The notes: a model not told the origin generated them from the letters alone. A DNA stretch of 38,209 nt from Halococcus hamelinensis 100A6 (GCF_000336675.1 NZ_AOMB01000032.1:158564-196772), one strand, 5' to 3'; counted from the stretch's first letter, positions 6,602 to 15,246 are shown. A program made the numbers and translations.

Positions 6602-7957
6602 ATGAGTAGTCAACGAGCGTGGTCGTTCGACGATAGTATGGAAGAGGCGATCGCAGCCGCCGGTAGTCCCACGGAACTCATTCGAGACCTGGGCGTGGGG
6701 CGGTTCACGAGAGCCCGTGACGAGTACACCCACTGGATCGAGGAGCAGCGTTCCTGGCAGGAGACCTGTGCGCTCGCCGACCAGTCCTACCACATGACCG
6801 ACCTCCACGTCGAGGGGGCCGATGCACTCGAGTTCTACTCGGAGTTCGCCGTGAACAATTTCGAGGGGTTCGAGCCCGGAAAGGCCAAGCAGATGGTGGT
6901 GGCGAACCCCAACGGCTACTTCATCGGCGACGCCATCCTGTTCTGTCTCGGCGAGGAGGAGTTCCTGAGCGTGGGGGCTGCGGCCGCGCACAACTGGCTT
7001 CGCTATCAGATCGAGACCGGCGACTACGACGTCACCGGCGACCTCCAGCCCCGACCCGCCGCGACCGGCGACGACCCGAACAACTACCGATACCAGGTGC
7101 AGGGGCCGGAAGCCATCGAGATCATGGCGGACGCGACCGACGAGCCGCTGCCCGACCTCTCGTTTTTCAACTTCGAGACCGTCTCGATCGACGGGAAGGA
7201 CGTCAATCTCCTGCGTCACGGGATGGCCGGCCAGCCCGGCTTCGAGTTCTGGGGGCCCTACGACGAGGGCGAGGAGATCAAGAGCGCGGTTCTCGACGCC
7301 GGCGAGGAGTACGGGATCCGCCGGCTCGGGGGCAAGAGCTACCAGACCCCGAACGTGATCCTCGGCTGGATCCCGCTCGTGGTTCCGGCGATCTTCGACG
7401 AGGAAATGGAGGAGTACCGGGAGTGGCTTGACGTCCGGAGCGGACTGCTCTCGCTCGGCGGGAGTTTCGACTCCGACGACATCACCGATTACTACGTCTC
7501 GCCGGTCGAACTCGGCTACAGCCACATCATCGACTTCGACCACGACTTCGTGGGGAAGGAGTCCTTGGAGGCAGAGGTCGACGACCCCGACCGCGAGCGG
7601 GTGACGCTGGTGTGGAACAGCGACGACGTGCTCGACGTCTTCGCGTCGCTCTTCGAGGAGGGCGAGACGCACAAGTTCATGGAGTTCCCCCACCCGCGGG
7701 CCTCGGCGTGTGTCTACGACGAGATCCACGTGGACGGGGAGACCGTCGGCGTGTCGACCGATAAGAGCTACATCTACAACGAGCGCGAGATGCTCTCGCT
7801 GGCGCTGGTGGACACCGAGTACAGCGAGCCGGGAACGGAGGTCGCGTTCACCTGGGGCGAACCGGAGGGCTCGTCGAACCCGATGGTCGAACGACACACC
7901 CAGACGGAGATCAGAGCGACGGTCGCCCCCTCGCCCTACCGCGAGGACCAGCGGTAG
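6602..7957 (+). CDS. LigM-like tetrahydrofolate-dependent aryl O-demethylase (GcvT-fold aminomethyltransferase family)
   Basis: A 451-aa GcvT-fold protein. Its N-terminal domain contains DQSYHMTDLHVEG (60-72), GFEPGKAKQMV (89-99) and GYFIGDAILF (105-114). As I recall, these closely follow the bacterial vanillate/syringate O-demethylases LigM and DesA, which are about 460-470 aa, rather than classical GcvT or DmdA (about 365-370 aa). A tyrosine is present at residue 247 in GGKSYQTPN; LigM is reported to use a catalytic Tyr at the equivalent place, and here even the number matches. Such enzymes move the methyl group of a methoxyaromatic to THF, giving a phenol and 5-methyl-THF. metF and purU flank it, as expected for C1 disposal. 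Other possibilities are a dimethylglycine/sarcosine-type or DMSP demethylase. Demethylase class is well supported, aromatic substrate moderately. Confidence 0.75.
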   Translation: MSSQRAWSFDDSMEEAIAAAGSPTELIRDLGVGRFTRARDEYTHWIEEQRSWQETCALADQSYHMTDLHVEGADALEFYSEFAVNNFEGFEPGKAKQMVVANPNGYFIGDAILFCLGEEEFLSVGAAAAHNWLRYQIETGDYDVTGDLQPRPAATGDDPNNYRYQVQGPEAIEIMADATDEPLPDLSFFNFETVSIDGKDVNLLRHGMAGQPGFEFWGPYDEGEEIKSAVLDAGEEYGIRRLGGKSYQTPNVILGWIPLVVPAIFDEEMEEYREWLDVRSGLLSLGGSFDSDDITDYYVSPVELGYSHIIDFDHDFVGKESLEAEVDDPDRERVTLVWNSDDVLDVFASLFEEGETHKFMEFPHPRASACVYDEIHVDGETVGVSTDKSYIYNEREMLSLALVDTEYSEPGTEVAFTWGEPEGSSNPMVERHTQTEIRATVAPSPYREDQR

Positions 7958-8115
7958 ATTCCCCGTCCGTCGCTGTCCGGTTCGTCCTCGTCACCACTCG
8001 AAATCGTTCAAAACAGATAGCGAACGAGCCCGTCGTTCCTGCTCTTCCTCGAAGCGACGGAGAGTAACTGGCTATCCGGTGACCGAATCCCGCGACCGAC
8101 TATCCCGCCGTCGGG
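7958..8115. other. Convergent intergenic gap
   Basis: A 158-bp gap between the LigM-like gene and purU, which face each other. No clear terminator hairpin is seen; it presumably holds both 3' ends. Confidence 0.4.
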
Positions 8116-9075
8116 TCACTGATTCGGAGCGCCCTCGTTTCCGTCGAGCGGTGCTTCGGCGTCGACGGGTTCGGCGGGGTTCAGTTGGTCGATCTCGCTC
8201 GGCAGCCCGAGCACTCGTTCTTCCGGGTTCTGGACGTGCGTTCGGCCGCGACCGACCGAGACATTCCCGTCGAGATGGAGGTGGACGGCCTCGACGAGGG
8301 CTTCGGCTTCGAGCGGCTGGCCTCGCCGTTCCAGATCCGCCTCGGTGGCGTCGTCGGGGACGTTGAACGCTCGCTGGGTGATGATCGGCCCCTGGTCGAG
8401 GTCGGGGGTCACGTAGTGGGCGGTGACGCCCGCGATCCGGACGCCCTTCTCGATGGCCTGCATGTACGCCGAGGCACCGGGGAAGGCGGGCAACAGGCTG
8501 GGATGGACGTTGATGATGCGCTTCTCGTACCGGAAGACGACCTCCGGACCGAGGATCCGGATGTAGCGTGCCAGGGCGATCAGGTCGGTATCGTACTCGG
8601 CGAGCAGCCCGAGCAGTTCGTCCTCGTCGGGGCTGCCCTTGCTGTCGCCGACGTCGTGGAACGGGACGTCGTACCGTGCGGCTATCGGTTCCAGTTCCGA
8701 ATGGTTCCCGATCACGACCTCGACCTCGGCCCCGGAGCCGTTCGCGGCGAACTCCTCCAGCATCGCTTCGAGACAGTGGCGCTCCTTCGTGACGAGGACG
8801 GCGATCGAGTCCGGCTCCGAACGGGTCGGGAACCGGACCTTCACGTCCAGGCCCAGTTCGTCGCACAGGTCGGTGAGCGAACGCCGGAGGTCCGCCTCGG
8901 AGCCGTCCATCCCCGAGGTATCGACCTGGAGGGTCATCCGGAAGACGTCGTCCCGTACTGCCTGGTCCATGTCCTCGATGTTGACCCCCCGGTCGAACAG
9001 CAACGAGGTGACCCGGGCGATGAGCCCGGTACTGTCGTTCCCGACGACCGTGATCTCGGTCAGTTCCTGATTCAT
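8116..9075 (-). CDS. purU: Formyltetrahydrofolate deformylase PurU
   Basis: A 319-aa protein with an N-terminal ACT domain (residues 4-85) and a C-terminal formyltransferase/hydrolase domain (about 90-270). The latter has the IINVHPSLLPAFPG motif, with Asn189 and His191, and DLDQGP with Asp227, the Asn-His-Asp triad of the PurN/PurU/GART fold. PurU splits 10-formyl-THF to formate and THF, controlling the THF pool. The ATG at 9075 was chosen because the ACT domain begins there; the upstream extension is Arg-rich and non-homologous. A C-terminal tail of about 45 residues goes beyond the core. The gene converges on the demethylase gene and diverges from the pabB operon. Here it probably regenerates free THF during methyl catabolism, although PurU also serves purine and glycine balance. 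Confidence 0.9.
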   Translation of the reverse strand: MNQELTEITVVGNDSTGLIARVTSLLFDRGVNIEDMDQAVRDDVFRMTLQVDTSGMDGSEADLRRSLTDLCDELGLDVKVRFPTRSEPDSIAVLVTKERHCLEAMLEEFAANGSGAEVEVVIGNHSELEPIAARYDVPFHDVGDSKGSPDEDELLGLLAEYDTDLIALARYIRILGPEVVFRYEKRIINVHPSLLPAFPGASAYMQAIEKGVRIAGVTAHYVTPDLDQGPIITQRAFNVPDDATEADLERRGQPLEAEALVEAVHLHLDGNVSVGRGRTHVQNPEERVLGLPSEIDQLNPAEPVDAEAPLDGNEGAPNQ

Positions 9076-9285
9076 CTCCACCGCCCCTGATGAGTGCTCA
9101 TAGCGTCTTCGTCTTGTCGCCACACGACAAAAGTCCATCGCAACACGCTCCCTGTGGGGGCGTTCTCGCCGTGAAACGGGACGGCTCGTTTCGTGAGGAC
9201 GGGTAGGTAGGGTGGGTGGAGAGGGGAAAATAGTGTTGCTTTTTGGACCGAAATCCTATTGGTCGCGTTCCTGGTACCGGTTGGC
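9076..9285. promoter_or_regulatory. Divergent promoter region purU / pabB
   Basis: A 210-bp region between divergently transcribed purU and pabB. It holds TATA-like stretches on the plus strand (aaaatagtg near 9227, aatcctatt near 9252) and a short inverted repeat TGTCG/CGACA near 9117-9131 in front of purU. Shared control of folate supply and THF recycling is possible. Confidence 0.35.
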
Positions 9286-10872
9286 ATGCACGAAACGGAC
9301 GTCATCACGACCGAAGGCGGGTTCGAGGCGGTCGCCCGTGGGGTGGCCGACGGAACCCGGGTTCCGGTCGAGGTTCGGGTCGCCGTCGACGACCCGTTCG
9401 ACGCCTACCGCCGTGCTCGACGCGGCGGTGGGCAGTGGGATTTCTACCTCGAAACGACCGGCGGACAGCCCGGCTGGGGCTACTTCGGGGTCGACCCGGT
9501 CGACCGGCTCGAAGTCACGGGGGACGAGACGCCGACGCTCGCCGCGCTCGCCAACCGGCTCGACGAGGAGCGCCTCGTTCGCGGCCCCTGTGACGTCCCG
9601 TATCCCTGTGGCGCGGTCGGCTGGCTCTCCTACGACGTCGCCCGCGAGCTCGAAAGCCTCCCGGCGAGCGCGACCGACGACCGCGAGCTGCCGACCCTTC
9701 AGCTCGGGGTCTACGACCGGGTCGCGGCCTGGGAACACGGGGGCGATCCGGACGACCGAACCACGCTCCGGGTCACTGCCTGTCCGCGGGTCGGTGGAGC
9801 CACGGCGACCGAGACCGGCTCCGGGGCGGACGAAGCCGATCGGGCCGCGGCGGCGTACGAGCGCGGGCGTGAACGGGCGCTCGATCTGGCTCGGCGGGTG
9901 GTCGACGGCGACCCCGCCGTCGGGGAACCGCCGGTCGCCACCCGAACGGCGCGGTTCGAGAGCGACTGTGGTCGGGCCGCGTTCGCCGACCGCGTTCGAC
10001 GCGTCAAGGAGCACGTTCGGGACGGGGACACGTTCCAGGCGAACATCTCCCAGCGGCTCGTCGCCCCGGCGGCGGTCCACCCCGTCGAGGCGTTCGCCGC
10101 CCTCCGGGACGTCAACCCGGCACCCTACTCCGCCCTGCTCGAATTCCCCGGCGTCGACCTGGTCAGCGCGAGCCCCGAACTCCTGTTCGCCCGGGACGGC
10201 GACCGCTTGTCGACCGAACCGATCGCGGGGACGCGGCCGCGTGGCGATTCTACAGCGGCCGACGCGGCGTACGAGCGCGACCTCCTGACCGACGAGAAGG
10301 AACGCGCCGAGCACGCCATGCTCGTCGACCTCGAACGGAACGACCTCGGGAAGGTCTCGGAGTACGGGTCGGTCGACGTCACCGAGTACCGCCGCGTCGA
10401 TCGCTACTCCGAGGTCATGCATCTCGTCTCCCAGGTCGACGGGACGCTCCGGGGGGATGCGGGCCTCGCCGAAGCGGTCGCCGCCCTCTTCCCCGGCGGA
10501 ACGATCACCGGCGCACCGAAACCTCGGACCATGGAGATCATCGAGGACGTCGAAGCCACCCGTCGCGGCCCCTACACGGGCTCGATCGGTATCTTCGGTT
10601 TCGACGACCGGGCGACCATGAACATCATCATCCGAACGCTGGTCCGTCACGGGGACGAGTACCACCTCCGCGCGGGAGCCGGGATCGTCCACGACTCGGT
10701 CCCCGAGCGGGAGTACGAGGAGACGCTCTCGAAAGCCCGGGCGCTCGTCTCGGCCGTCGACGAGGCGCTCGGTCGGACGGCGGACCTCTCGATCGAGCAC
10801 GCGGACCCCGAAACCGAGCGCGACGAAGCGGAGGGAGCGGAGAGCGGACGAGGGGGGTCGGCGGCGCGATGA
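9286..10872 (+). CDS. pabB: Chorismate-utilising enzyme: aminodeoxychorismate synthase component I (PabB) or TrpE-like
   Basis: A 528-aa TrpE/PabB family protein. The C-terminal chorismate-binding domain (about 225-495) shows [23 protein letters not shown] (312-320), [21 protein letters not shown] and [11 protein letters not shown]. It takes ammonia from the amidotransferase partner and aminates chorismate. Residue 314 is Ala in PIAGT. Anthranilate synthases typically have PIAGT, whereas enterobacterial PabB has a Lys there, so residue identity alone would allow TrpE. I call it PabB because pabA and a pabC-type lyase follow in the same operon and folate genes surround it. The ATG at 9286 fits the TATA-like element near 9252; a GTG nine codons upstream is possible. 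Its 3' end overlaps the next gene by 4 bp (ATGA). Confidence 0.75.
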   Translation: MHETDVITTEGGFEAVARGVADGTRVPVEVRVAVDDPFDAYRRARRGGGQWDFYLETTGGQPGWGYFGVDPVDRLEVTGDETPTLAALANRLDEERLVRGPCDVPYPCGAVGWLSYDVARELESLPASATDDRELPTLQLGVYDRVAAWEHGGDPDDRTTLRVTACPRVGGATATETGSGADEADRAAAAYERGRERALDLARRVVDGDPAVGEPPVATRTARFESDCGRAAFADRVRRVKEHVRDGDTFQANISQRLVAPAAVHPVEAFAALRDVNPAPYSALLEFPGVDLVSASPELLFARDGDRLSTEPIAGTRPRGDSTAADAAYERDLLTDEKERAEHAMLVDLERNDLGKVSEYGSVDVTEYRRVDRYSEVMHLVSQVDGTLRGDAGLAEAVAALFPGGTITGAPKPRTMEIIEDVEATRRGPYTGSIGIFGFDDRATMNIIIRTLVRHGDEYHLRAGAGIVHDSVPEREYEETLSKARALVSAVDEALGRTADLSIEHADPETERDEAEGAESGRGGSAAR

Positions 10873-11450
10873 CGATACTGGTCATCGACAACTACGACTC
10901 GTTCGCCTACAACCTCGTCCAGTACGTCGGCGTCCACACCGATGTGGTCGTTCGACGGAACGATGCGATCGACCTCGCCGGGATCGGCGCGCTCGACCCC
11001 GACGGGATCGTCGTCTCCCCTGGCCCGGGCAGCCCGGAGTCGGCCGGCGTCTCCGTCCCGCTCTTCGCGGAACTCGACTACCCGACGCTCGGGGTCTGTC
11101 TCGGTCACCAGGCGCTGTGTGTCGCCAACGGCGCTCCCGTCGGCCACGCCGAGTCGGTCGTCCACGGGAAACCCTCGACGGTCGCACACGACGGGGGTGG
11201 CGTGTTCGCGGACCTTCCGGACCGGTTCGACTGCGGTCGATACCACTCGCTCGCCGTGCGACGGGCGGACCTCCCGGACTCGCTAGTCGAGACGGCGACG
11301 ACCCTCGACGAGGAGGGGGTCGTCATGGGCGTTCGCCACGTCGACCGCCCACACGAGGGCATCCAGTTCCATCCCGAAAGCGTGCTCACCGACGTCGGGG
11401 AACAGCTGATAGCCACGTTCTGTGACCGATGCGAAGGGAGTGATTCGTAA
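10869..11450 (+). CDS. pabA: Glutamine amidotransferase, aminodeoxychorismate/anthranilate synthase component II
   Basis: A 193-aa class I glutamine amidotransferase. It has [12 protein letters not shown] at the N-terminus, the oxyanion strand SPGPGSP (50-56), the nucleophile elbow GVCLGHQ with Cys77, and the IQFHPES triad residues His168 and Glu170. It hydrolyses glutamine and channels ammonia to the chorismate-binding partner. Start and stop are tightly set: the ATG overlaps the pabB stop as ATGA, and the next gene begins 1 nt after its TAA. PabA and TrpG cannot be told apart by sequence; the following pabC supports the folate branch. The product is cytoplasmic and presumably forms a heterodimer with the upstream protein. 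Confidence 0.88.
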   Translation: MTILVIDNYDSFAYNLVQYVGVHTDVVVRRNDAIDLAGIGALDPDGIVVSPGPGSPESAGVSVPLFAELDYPTLGVCLGHQALCVANGAPVGHAESVVHGKPSTVAHDGGGVFADLPDRFDCGRYHSLAVRRADLPDSLVETATTLDEEGVVMGVRHVDRPHEGIQFHPESVLTDVGEQLIATFCDRCEGSDS

Positions 11451-11451
11451 C

Positions 11452-12348
11452 ATGGAACGATACTACCACGTCGACGGGGAGCTACGACCGGCCGACGAGG
11501 CGACGGTGAACGTTCGGGACCGGGGGTTCCTCTACGGCGACGCCGCCTTCGAGACCCTGCGGACCTACGGTAGAAGCGTCTTCGAGTGGTCGATGCACCT
11601 GGAGCGGCTTCGTTCGACCGCGAGGACGCTCGGGATGGGCGCTGCGGTGCCGACCGACGAGGACCTCCGGACGCGCGTCCGTGAGACGCTCAGCGCGAAC
11701 GACCTGACGGACGCCTACGTCCGTCTCTCGGTCACTCGCGGCGTGCAGCCGGGGAAGCTCACCCCGGACCCCGACGTCGACCCGACGGTCGTCGTCATCG
11801 TCGACGGGCTTCCCCGGGGGGGAACGGAGGGGCCACCCGTCTGGGACGACCGGGCCGTCGTTCGCACGGTCGAAACCCGCCGCGTGCCCGACGAAGCCGT
11901 CCCGGCGACCACGAAGACGCACAACTACCTCAACGGGATCCTGGCCCGGCTCGAACTGCGTCGGTCCGGAGCCGATCCGAGCGGGACGGACCCGACCGCC
12001 GACGAAGCACTGCTCCGCGACGGGGAGGGATACCTCGCCGAAGGTACGACGAGCAACGTCTTCTTCGTCGCCGACGGCGTGCTTCGGACGCCGAGTACGG
12101 ACGGGTCGCTCCTCCCCGGCGTGACCCGGTCGGTCGTGCTCGACCTCGCTCGCGATTCGGCGATCCCCGTCGAGACGGGCCGGTACACGGTTCGGGACCT
12201 CCAGTCGGCCGACGAGGCGTTCCTGACGAACACGACGTGGGAGATCCGACCGATCGCCACCGTCGACGGCGTCGAGTTCTCGGAGGGTACGACGAGCCGT
12301 CGTTTGCGGGATCGATTCGACGAACTGGTCGAGGAACGGCACTACTGA
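11452..12348 (+). CDS. pabC: Aminodeoxychorismate lyase, class IV aminotransferase fold (PabC)
   Basis: A 298-aa PLP enzyme of fold type IV. The PLP lysine is in TTKTHNYLNGI (Lys155). The motif YLAEGTTSNVFFV and a C-terminal EAFLTNTTWEIRPI strand match the PabC / branched-chain aminotransferase / D-alanine aminotransferase family. PabC removes pyruvate from 4-amino-4-deoxychorismate to give p-aminobenzoate, the aromatic part of folate. The ATG at 11452 is 1 nt after the pabA stop; an upstream frame extension overlapping pabA is unlikely. Because the operon is pabB-pabA-pabC, the lyase function is favoured over transamination (IlvE-like). Making pABA next to a THF-dependent demethylase and purU fits a cofactor-supply role. 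Confidence 0.83.
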   Translation: MERYYHVDGELRPADEATVNVRDRGFLYGDAAFETLRTYGRSVFEWSMHLERLRSTARTLGMGAAVPTDEDLRTRVRETLSANDLTDAYVRLSVTRGVQPGKLTPDPDVDPTVVVIVDGLPRGGTEGPPVWDDRAVVRTVETRRVPDEAVPATTKTHNYLNGILARLELRRSGADPSGTDPTADEALLRDGEGYLAEGTTSNVFFVADGVLRTPSTDGSLLPGVTRSVVLDLARDSAIPVETGRYTVRDLQSADEAFLTNTTWEIRPIATVDGVEFSEGTTSRRLRDRFDELVEERHY

Positions 12349-12388
12349 TCCGTCGAGATTCGAACCGCCGCCGGGGGAGCGAGCAAAA

Positions 12389-12396
12389 CGTATAAG
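12389..12396 (+). promoter_or_regulatory. TATA box of the HpcH/HpaI aldolase gene
   Basis: The element cgtataag lies about 31 bp upstream of the ATG at 12424, giving a near-leaderless transcript separate from pabC. Confidence 0.55.
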
Positions 12397-12423
12397 CCGC
12401 TTGGAGAAGCGATCACAGTCGTC

Positions 12424-13203
12424 ATGGAGCAGCAAAACGGTTTCAGGCGGACCATCGAGAACGGCGACGTCGCCTTCGGCGCTCGGGCATCGACGTTCTC
12501 GCCGACGGTCATCGAGGTGTTCGGCGAGTTGGGGTTCGACTTCGTCTGGCTGGACTTCGAGCACATGGGGCCGAGCCCCTACGACAGCCGCGTCTTCGAG
12601 GACCTCACCCGAGCCGCCGAGGCCGGCGGGACGGAGCTGTTCGTCCGGCTTCCGTCGGGGGATCCGGCCCTCATCAGGAAGGTGCTCGACGCGGGCGTCC
12701 GGACGCTTCTCGTCCCCCGGGTGGACACCGCCGAGGAGGTCAGGGAGGCCGTGGAAGCCACCCGGTTCGTCTACGACGGCGAACCCGGCGAACGCGGGAT
12801 GGCGAGCGGCCGCGCCCGCAGCTGGGGCAGCAGCGATGCCTACGTTCGGACGGAGGACGAGGAGGTCTGTATCGGGGCGATGGTCGAGAAGACCGGCGCT
12901 GTGGAGTCGATCGAGGAGATCCTGTCGGTGCCGGAACTCGGGTTCGTCTTCGTCGGGCCCTCCGACCTCTCGGTGCAGCTGGGTCATCCCACGGACAAGA
13001 CCCATCCCGAGGTGCTCGAAACCATCGAAGGGATCGAAACGGCCGCTCGGTCGGCGGGGGTCCCGATGGGGAAGATAGCCAACGACCCGGCGGCCATCGA
13101 GGACGCCACGGAAGCCGGCTATCGGATCGTTCGGATGGGCGGCGACCTCGCCTCGATCCGAACGACGCTCCGTGACCGGCTGGCGGCGGTCGAGCGGCAG
13201 TGA
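12424..13203 (+). CDS. HpcH/HpaI family class II aldolase
   Basis: A 259-aa TIM-barrel aldolase of the HpaI / 2-keto-3-deoxy-rhamnonate aldolase type. Metal and substrate residues are visible: DFEHMGPSPYD (catalytic His47), VRLP (Arg75), GAMVEKTGAVE (metal ligand Glu155) and VGPSDLSVQLG (metal ligand Asp181). The family cleaves 4-hydroxy-2-oxo acids into pyruvate and an aldehyde. In homoprotocatechuate meta-cleavage, HpaI performs the last carbon-carbon cleavage. Here an extradiol dioxygenase and an aldehyde dehydrogenase are nearby, so an aromatic meta-cleavage role is plausible. A sugar-acid aldolase is the main alternative. It has its own TATA box and is monocistronic or followed by the ALDH after 124 bp with another promoter. 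Confidence 0.85.
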   Translation: MEQQNGFRRTIENGDVAFGARASTFSPTVIEVFGELGFDFVWLDFEHMGPSPYDSRVFEDLTRAAEAGGTELFVRLPSGDPALIRKVLDAGVRTLLVPRVDTAEEVREAVEATRFVYDGEPGERGMASGRARSWGSSDAYVRTEDEEVCIGAMVEKTGAVESIEEILSVPELGFVFVGPSDLSVQLGHPTDKTHPEVLETIEGIETAARSAGVPMGKIANDPAAIEDATEAGYRIVRMGGDLASIRTTLRDRLAAVERQ

Positions 13204-13289
13204 CCGACCGGTAGACCGGTACGGGAGACGGTGACGTGTGCGAGTTCGCTACTGTATACATCCCGCATCCGTTCGTGTTGGTGCGGCGA

Positions 13290-13300
13290 TACATTTTTAC
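13290..13300 (+). promoter_or_regulatory. TATA box of the aldehyde dehydrogenase gene
   Basis: The AT-rich element tacatttttac lies about 32 bp upstream of the ATG at 13328, so the transcript is near-leaderless. Confidence 0.5.
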
Positions 13301-13327
13301 GTGATTGGACCGTTCGGTAGCGTGGCC

Positions 13328-14818
13328 ATGCAAAACGATTTGGCGACCGACGCGGGCTGGAACGCCCTCTACGTCGACGGTGAGTGGGCGAGCGGCGAAA
13401 GCGGGGAGACGATCCCGGTCGAGGACCCATCGACCCGTGAGACCGTCGCCGAGGTCCCGGCCGCGACCGAGGCGGACGTCGATGCCGCCTACGAGGCGGC
13501 GGCGGCAGCACAGCGCGAGTGGGGGGCACAGCCGCCGGCACGGCGGCAGGAGGTCGTCCAGCAACTCATGGGGGTCATGCAGGACAACAGCTCCGAGATC
13601 GTCGATCTCCTGCGGGACGAGGTGGGTGGCTCGGGGATCATGGGTGAGACGTCGATCCAGATCGCGGCCGACCACGCGAGCGAGGCCGCGACCCTCCCGC
13701 GGCGGATGAAGGGCGAGTACGCCGACTCGAACATCCCGGGGAAGGAGAACGTCCTCCGACGCGGTCCGAAGGGTGTCGTGACGGTCATCTCGCCGTGGAA
13801 CTTCCCGCTCAACCTCTCGATGCGCGCCGTCGCGCCCGCCATCGCGGCCGGCAACAGCGTCGTGTTGAAACCCTCGACGGAAGCGCCGATAACGGGCGGG
13901 CTGCTCTTCGGCGCGCTCTTCGAGATGACCGACCTCCCGGCCGGCGTCCTGAACGTCGTCACGGGCTGTGGCTCCGAGATCGGTGACCGCGTCGCGGGCC
14001 ACCCCGAGAGCGACGTGGTCGCGTTCACCGGCTCGACCGAGGTCGGCCAGCACGTCTCGGGGATCGCGGGCGAGAACCTCGCCGTGCCGGCGATGGAGCT
14101 CGGCGGCAACAACGCCCACGTCGTGACCGCGGACGCCGACCTCGACCGGGCGCTCGACGGTGCCACGTTCGGGTCGTTCGTCCACCAAGGGCAGGTCTGC
14201 ATCTCGATCAACCGCCACATCGTCCACGAGGACGTCTACGACGAATACGTCGAACGGCTCGTCGACCGTGCGGAGTCCCTCGCTACCGGGAGCGCACACG
14301 AGGCGGAGACGATAGTGGGGCCGATCATCAACGAGTCCCAGCGCGACGAGATGCTCGACTACGTCGAGCGGACGGTCGATGCGGGTGCCACGCTCGAAAC
14401 CGGCGGCGGGGTCGTCGACCTCGACGGGGTCGACGACTCGCTGGTGGTCGAACCCACAGTATTGTCGGGCGTGACCAACGAGATGGCCGCCGCCTGTAAC
14501 GAGCACTTCGGTCCGATAGCCCCGGTCATCCCGTTCTCGACGGTCGACGAAGCCATCGAGCTCGCCAACGACACCGAGTACGGGCTTTCGGGCTCCGTCC
14601 ACGCTGGCGACCTCGACGTCGGCATCGATATCGCCGAACGGATGGAGACCGGCAACGTCCACATCAACGACCAGCCGATCAACGACGAGGCACACGTCCC
14701 GTTCAGTGGTATCGGCGCGTCCGGCGTCGGAACCTACAACAGCGACGCGTTCCTCCACGAGGTCACCGAGACGAAGTGGATCTCGATCCAGCACGAGGCG
14801 CGCGAGTACCCGTTCTAG
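13328..14818 (+). CDS. NAD(P)-dependent aldehyde dehydrogenase, vanillin/benzaldehyde dehydrogenase-like
   Basis: A 496-aa ALDH of standard length. Catalytic residues are all visible: ISPWNFP with Asn158, LKPSTEAP with Lys181, FTGSTEVG (NAD loop, 233-240), MELGGNN with Glu257 and HQGQVCISINR with the nucleophile Cys291. The strings HQGQVCxxxNRxIVHEDVY and VHINDQPxNDEAHVPFSG are, from memory, typical of the vanillin/benzaldehyde dehydrogenase branch (Vdh, YfmT) rather than of betaine or succinate semialdehyde enzymes. It would oxidise an aromatic aldehyde to the acid in the cytoplasm. Vanillin to vanillate would feed the LigM-like demethylase in the same island. A semialdehyde dehydrogenase of a meta-cleavage pathway is the alternative. 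The start at 13328 fits the TATA box. Confidence 0.8.
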   Translation: MQNDLATDAGWNALYVDGEWASGESGETIPVEDPSTRETVAEVPAATEADVDAAYEAAAAAQREWGAQPPARRQEVVQQLMGVMQDNSSEIVDLLRDEVGGSGIMGETSIQIAADHASEAATLPRRMKGEYADSNIPGKENVLRRGPKGVVTVISPWNFPLNLSMRAVAPAIAAGNSVVLKPSTEAPITGGLLFGALFEMTDLPAGVLNVVTGCGSEIGDRVAGHPESDVVAFTGSTEVGQHVSGIAGENLAVPAMELGGNNAHVVTADADLDRALDGATFGSFVHQGQVCISINRHIVHEDVYDEYVERLVDRAESLATGSAHEAETIVGPIINESQRDEMLDYVERTVDAGATLETGGGVVDLDGVDDSLVVEPTVLSGVTNEMAAACNEHFGPIAPVIPFSTVDEAIELANDTEYGLSGSVHAGDLDVGIDIAERMETGNVHINDQPINDEAHVPFSGIGASGVGTYNSDAFLHEVTETKWISIQHEAREYPF

Positions 14819-15246
14819 CGCTCCCGATCCTCGGCCGGGGGGTCGTCGTGCGGTGGCTCTCCGAACTTGACCCGTTGTTCGCGATGAGGCTTCTCGCTCG
14901 CGAATAGCATCTATCCGTACATATCGGAAAAACGTCGAGAGCGAAACCAGAAGTTGCGCTCGTCGGTGGCCGGTGGCTACTGATGGATCCCGTCCATCGT
15001 TCAGGCTCTCCCGCGGGCGCTATTTCGTCCAACGAACGTAATATCGGTAGCAGTGTTACGACGGTATTGTGGTGAGGAGACCCAATGCTAACGAGGGATC
15101 TTCGTATCCGATATTATCGGACCAACTCCTGCCGAACGGTTCCGTAGCACACACCGCAGACATGGAAACCGTCTCGGACGTCACCCTCCAGATCCGAAGA
15201 GCCGACCGCTGCTATCGGGGACGGAGGACACTTTCCATGAGACAAA
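14819..15246. other. Intergenic region upstream of the extradiol dioxygenase gene
   Basis: About 430 bp without a supported gene. A 7-bp hairpin (TTCGCGA at 14878-14884, TCGCGAA at 14898-14904) lies 60 nt past the ALDH stop. The stretch 14930-15120 is AT-richer than the surroundings and contains several atatcgg half-sites and the perfect palindrome at 15107-15121. This looks like regulatory DNA of the dioxygenase gene. Confidence 0.45.
15107..15121. promoter_or_regulatory. Perfect 7-bp palindrome, candidate operator
   Basis: TCCGATATTATCGGA is a perfect inverted repeat with a single central base, about 130 bp upstream of the TATA box of the extradiol dioxygenase gene. A near copy lies at 3637-3651 upstream of the thioesterase gene. 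Binding by a dimeric regulator is likely in principle; which one is unknown. Confidence 0.4.

Noticed and set aside
6602-7957. DmdA (DMSP demethylase) as the identity of the GcvT-like gene
   Set aside because: A nearby acyl-CoA synthetase would fit DmdB, but the protein is about 80 residues longer than DmdA, its motifs follow LigM/DesA, and no DmdC or DmdD genes are near. It is kept as a weaker alternative.
9286-11450. trpEG (anthranilate synthase) instead of pabBA
   Set aside because: The PIAGT motif is TrpE-like, but pabC follows directly and no other trp gene is in the window. The call is pab with moderate confidence.
12740-14794. Very long open frame (684 codons) antisense to the aldolase and aldehyde dehydrogenase genes
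   Set aside because: GC-rich haloarchaeal codons leave antisense frames open. The product is basic and without motifs, while the sense strand has clear ALDH residues. Similar antisense frames opposite the synthetases, pab genes and flippase were dropped for the same reason.
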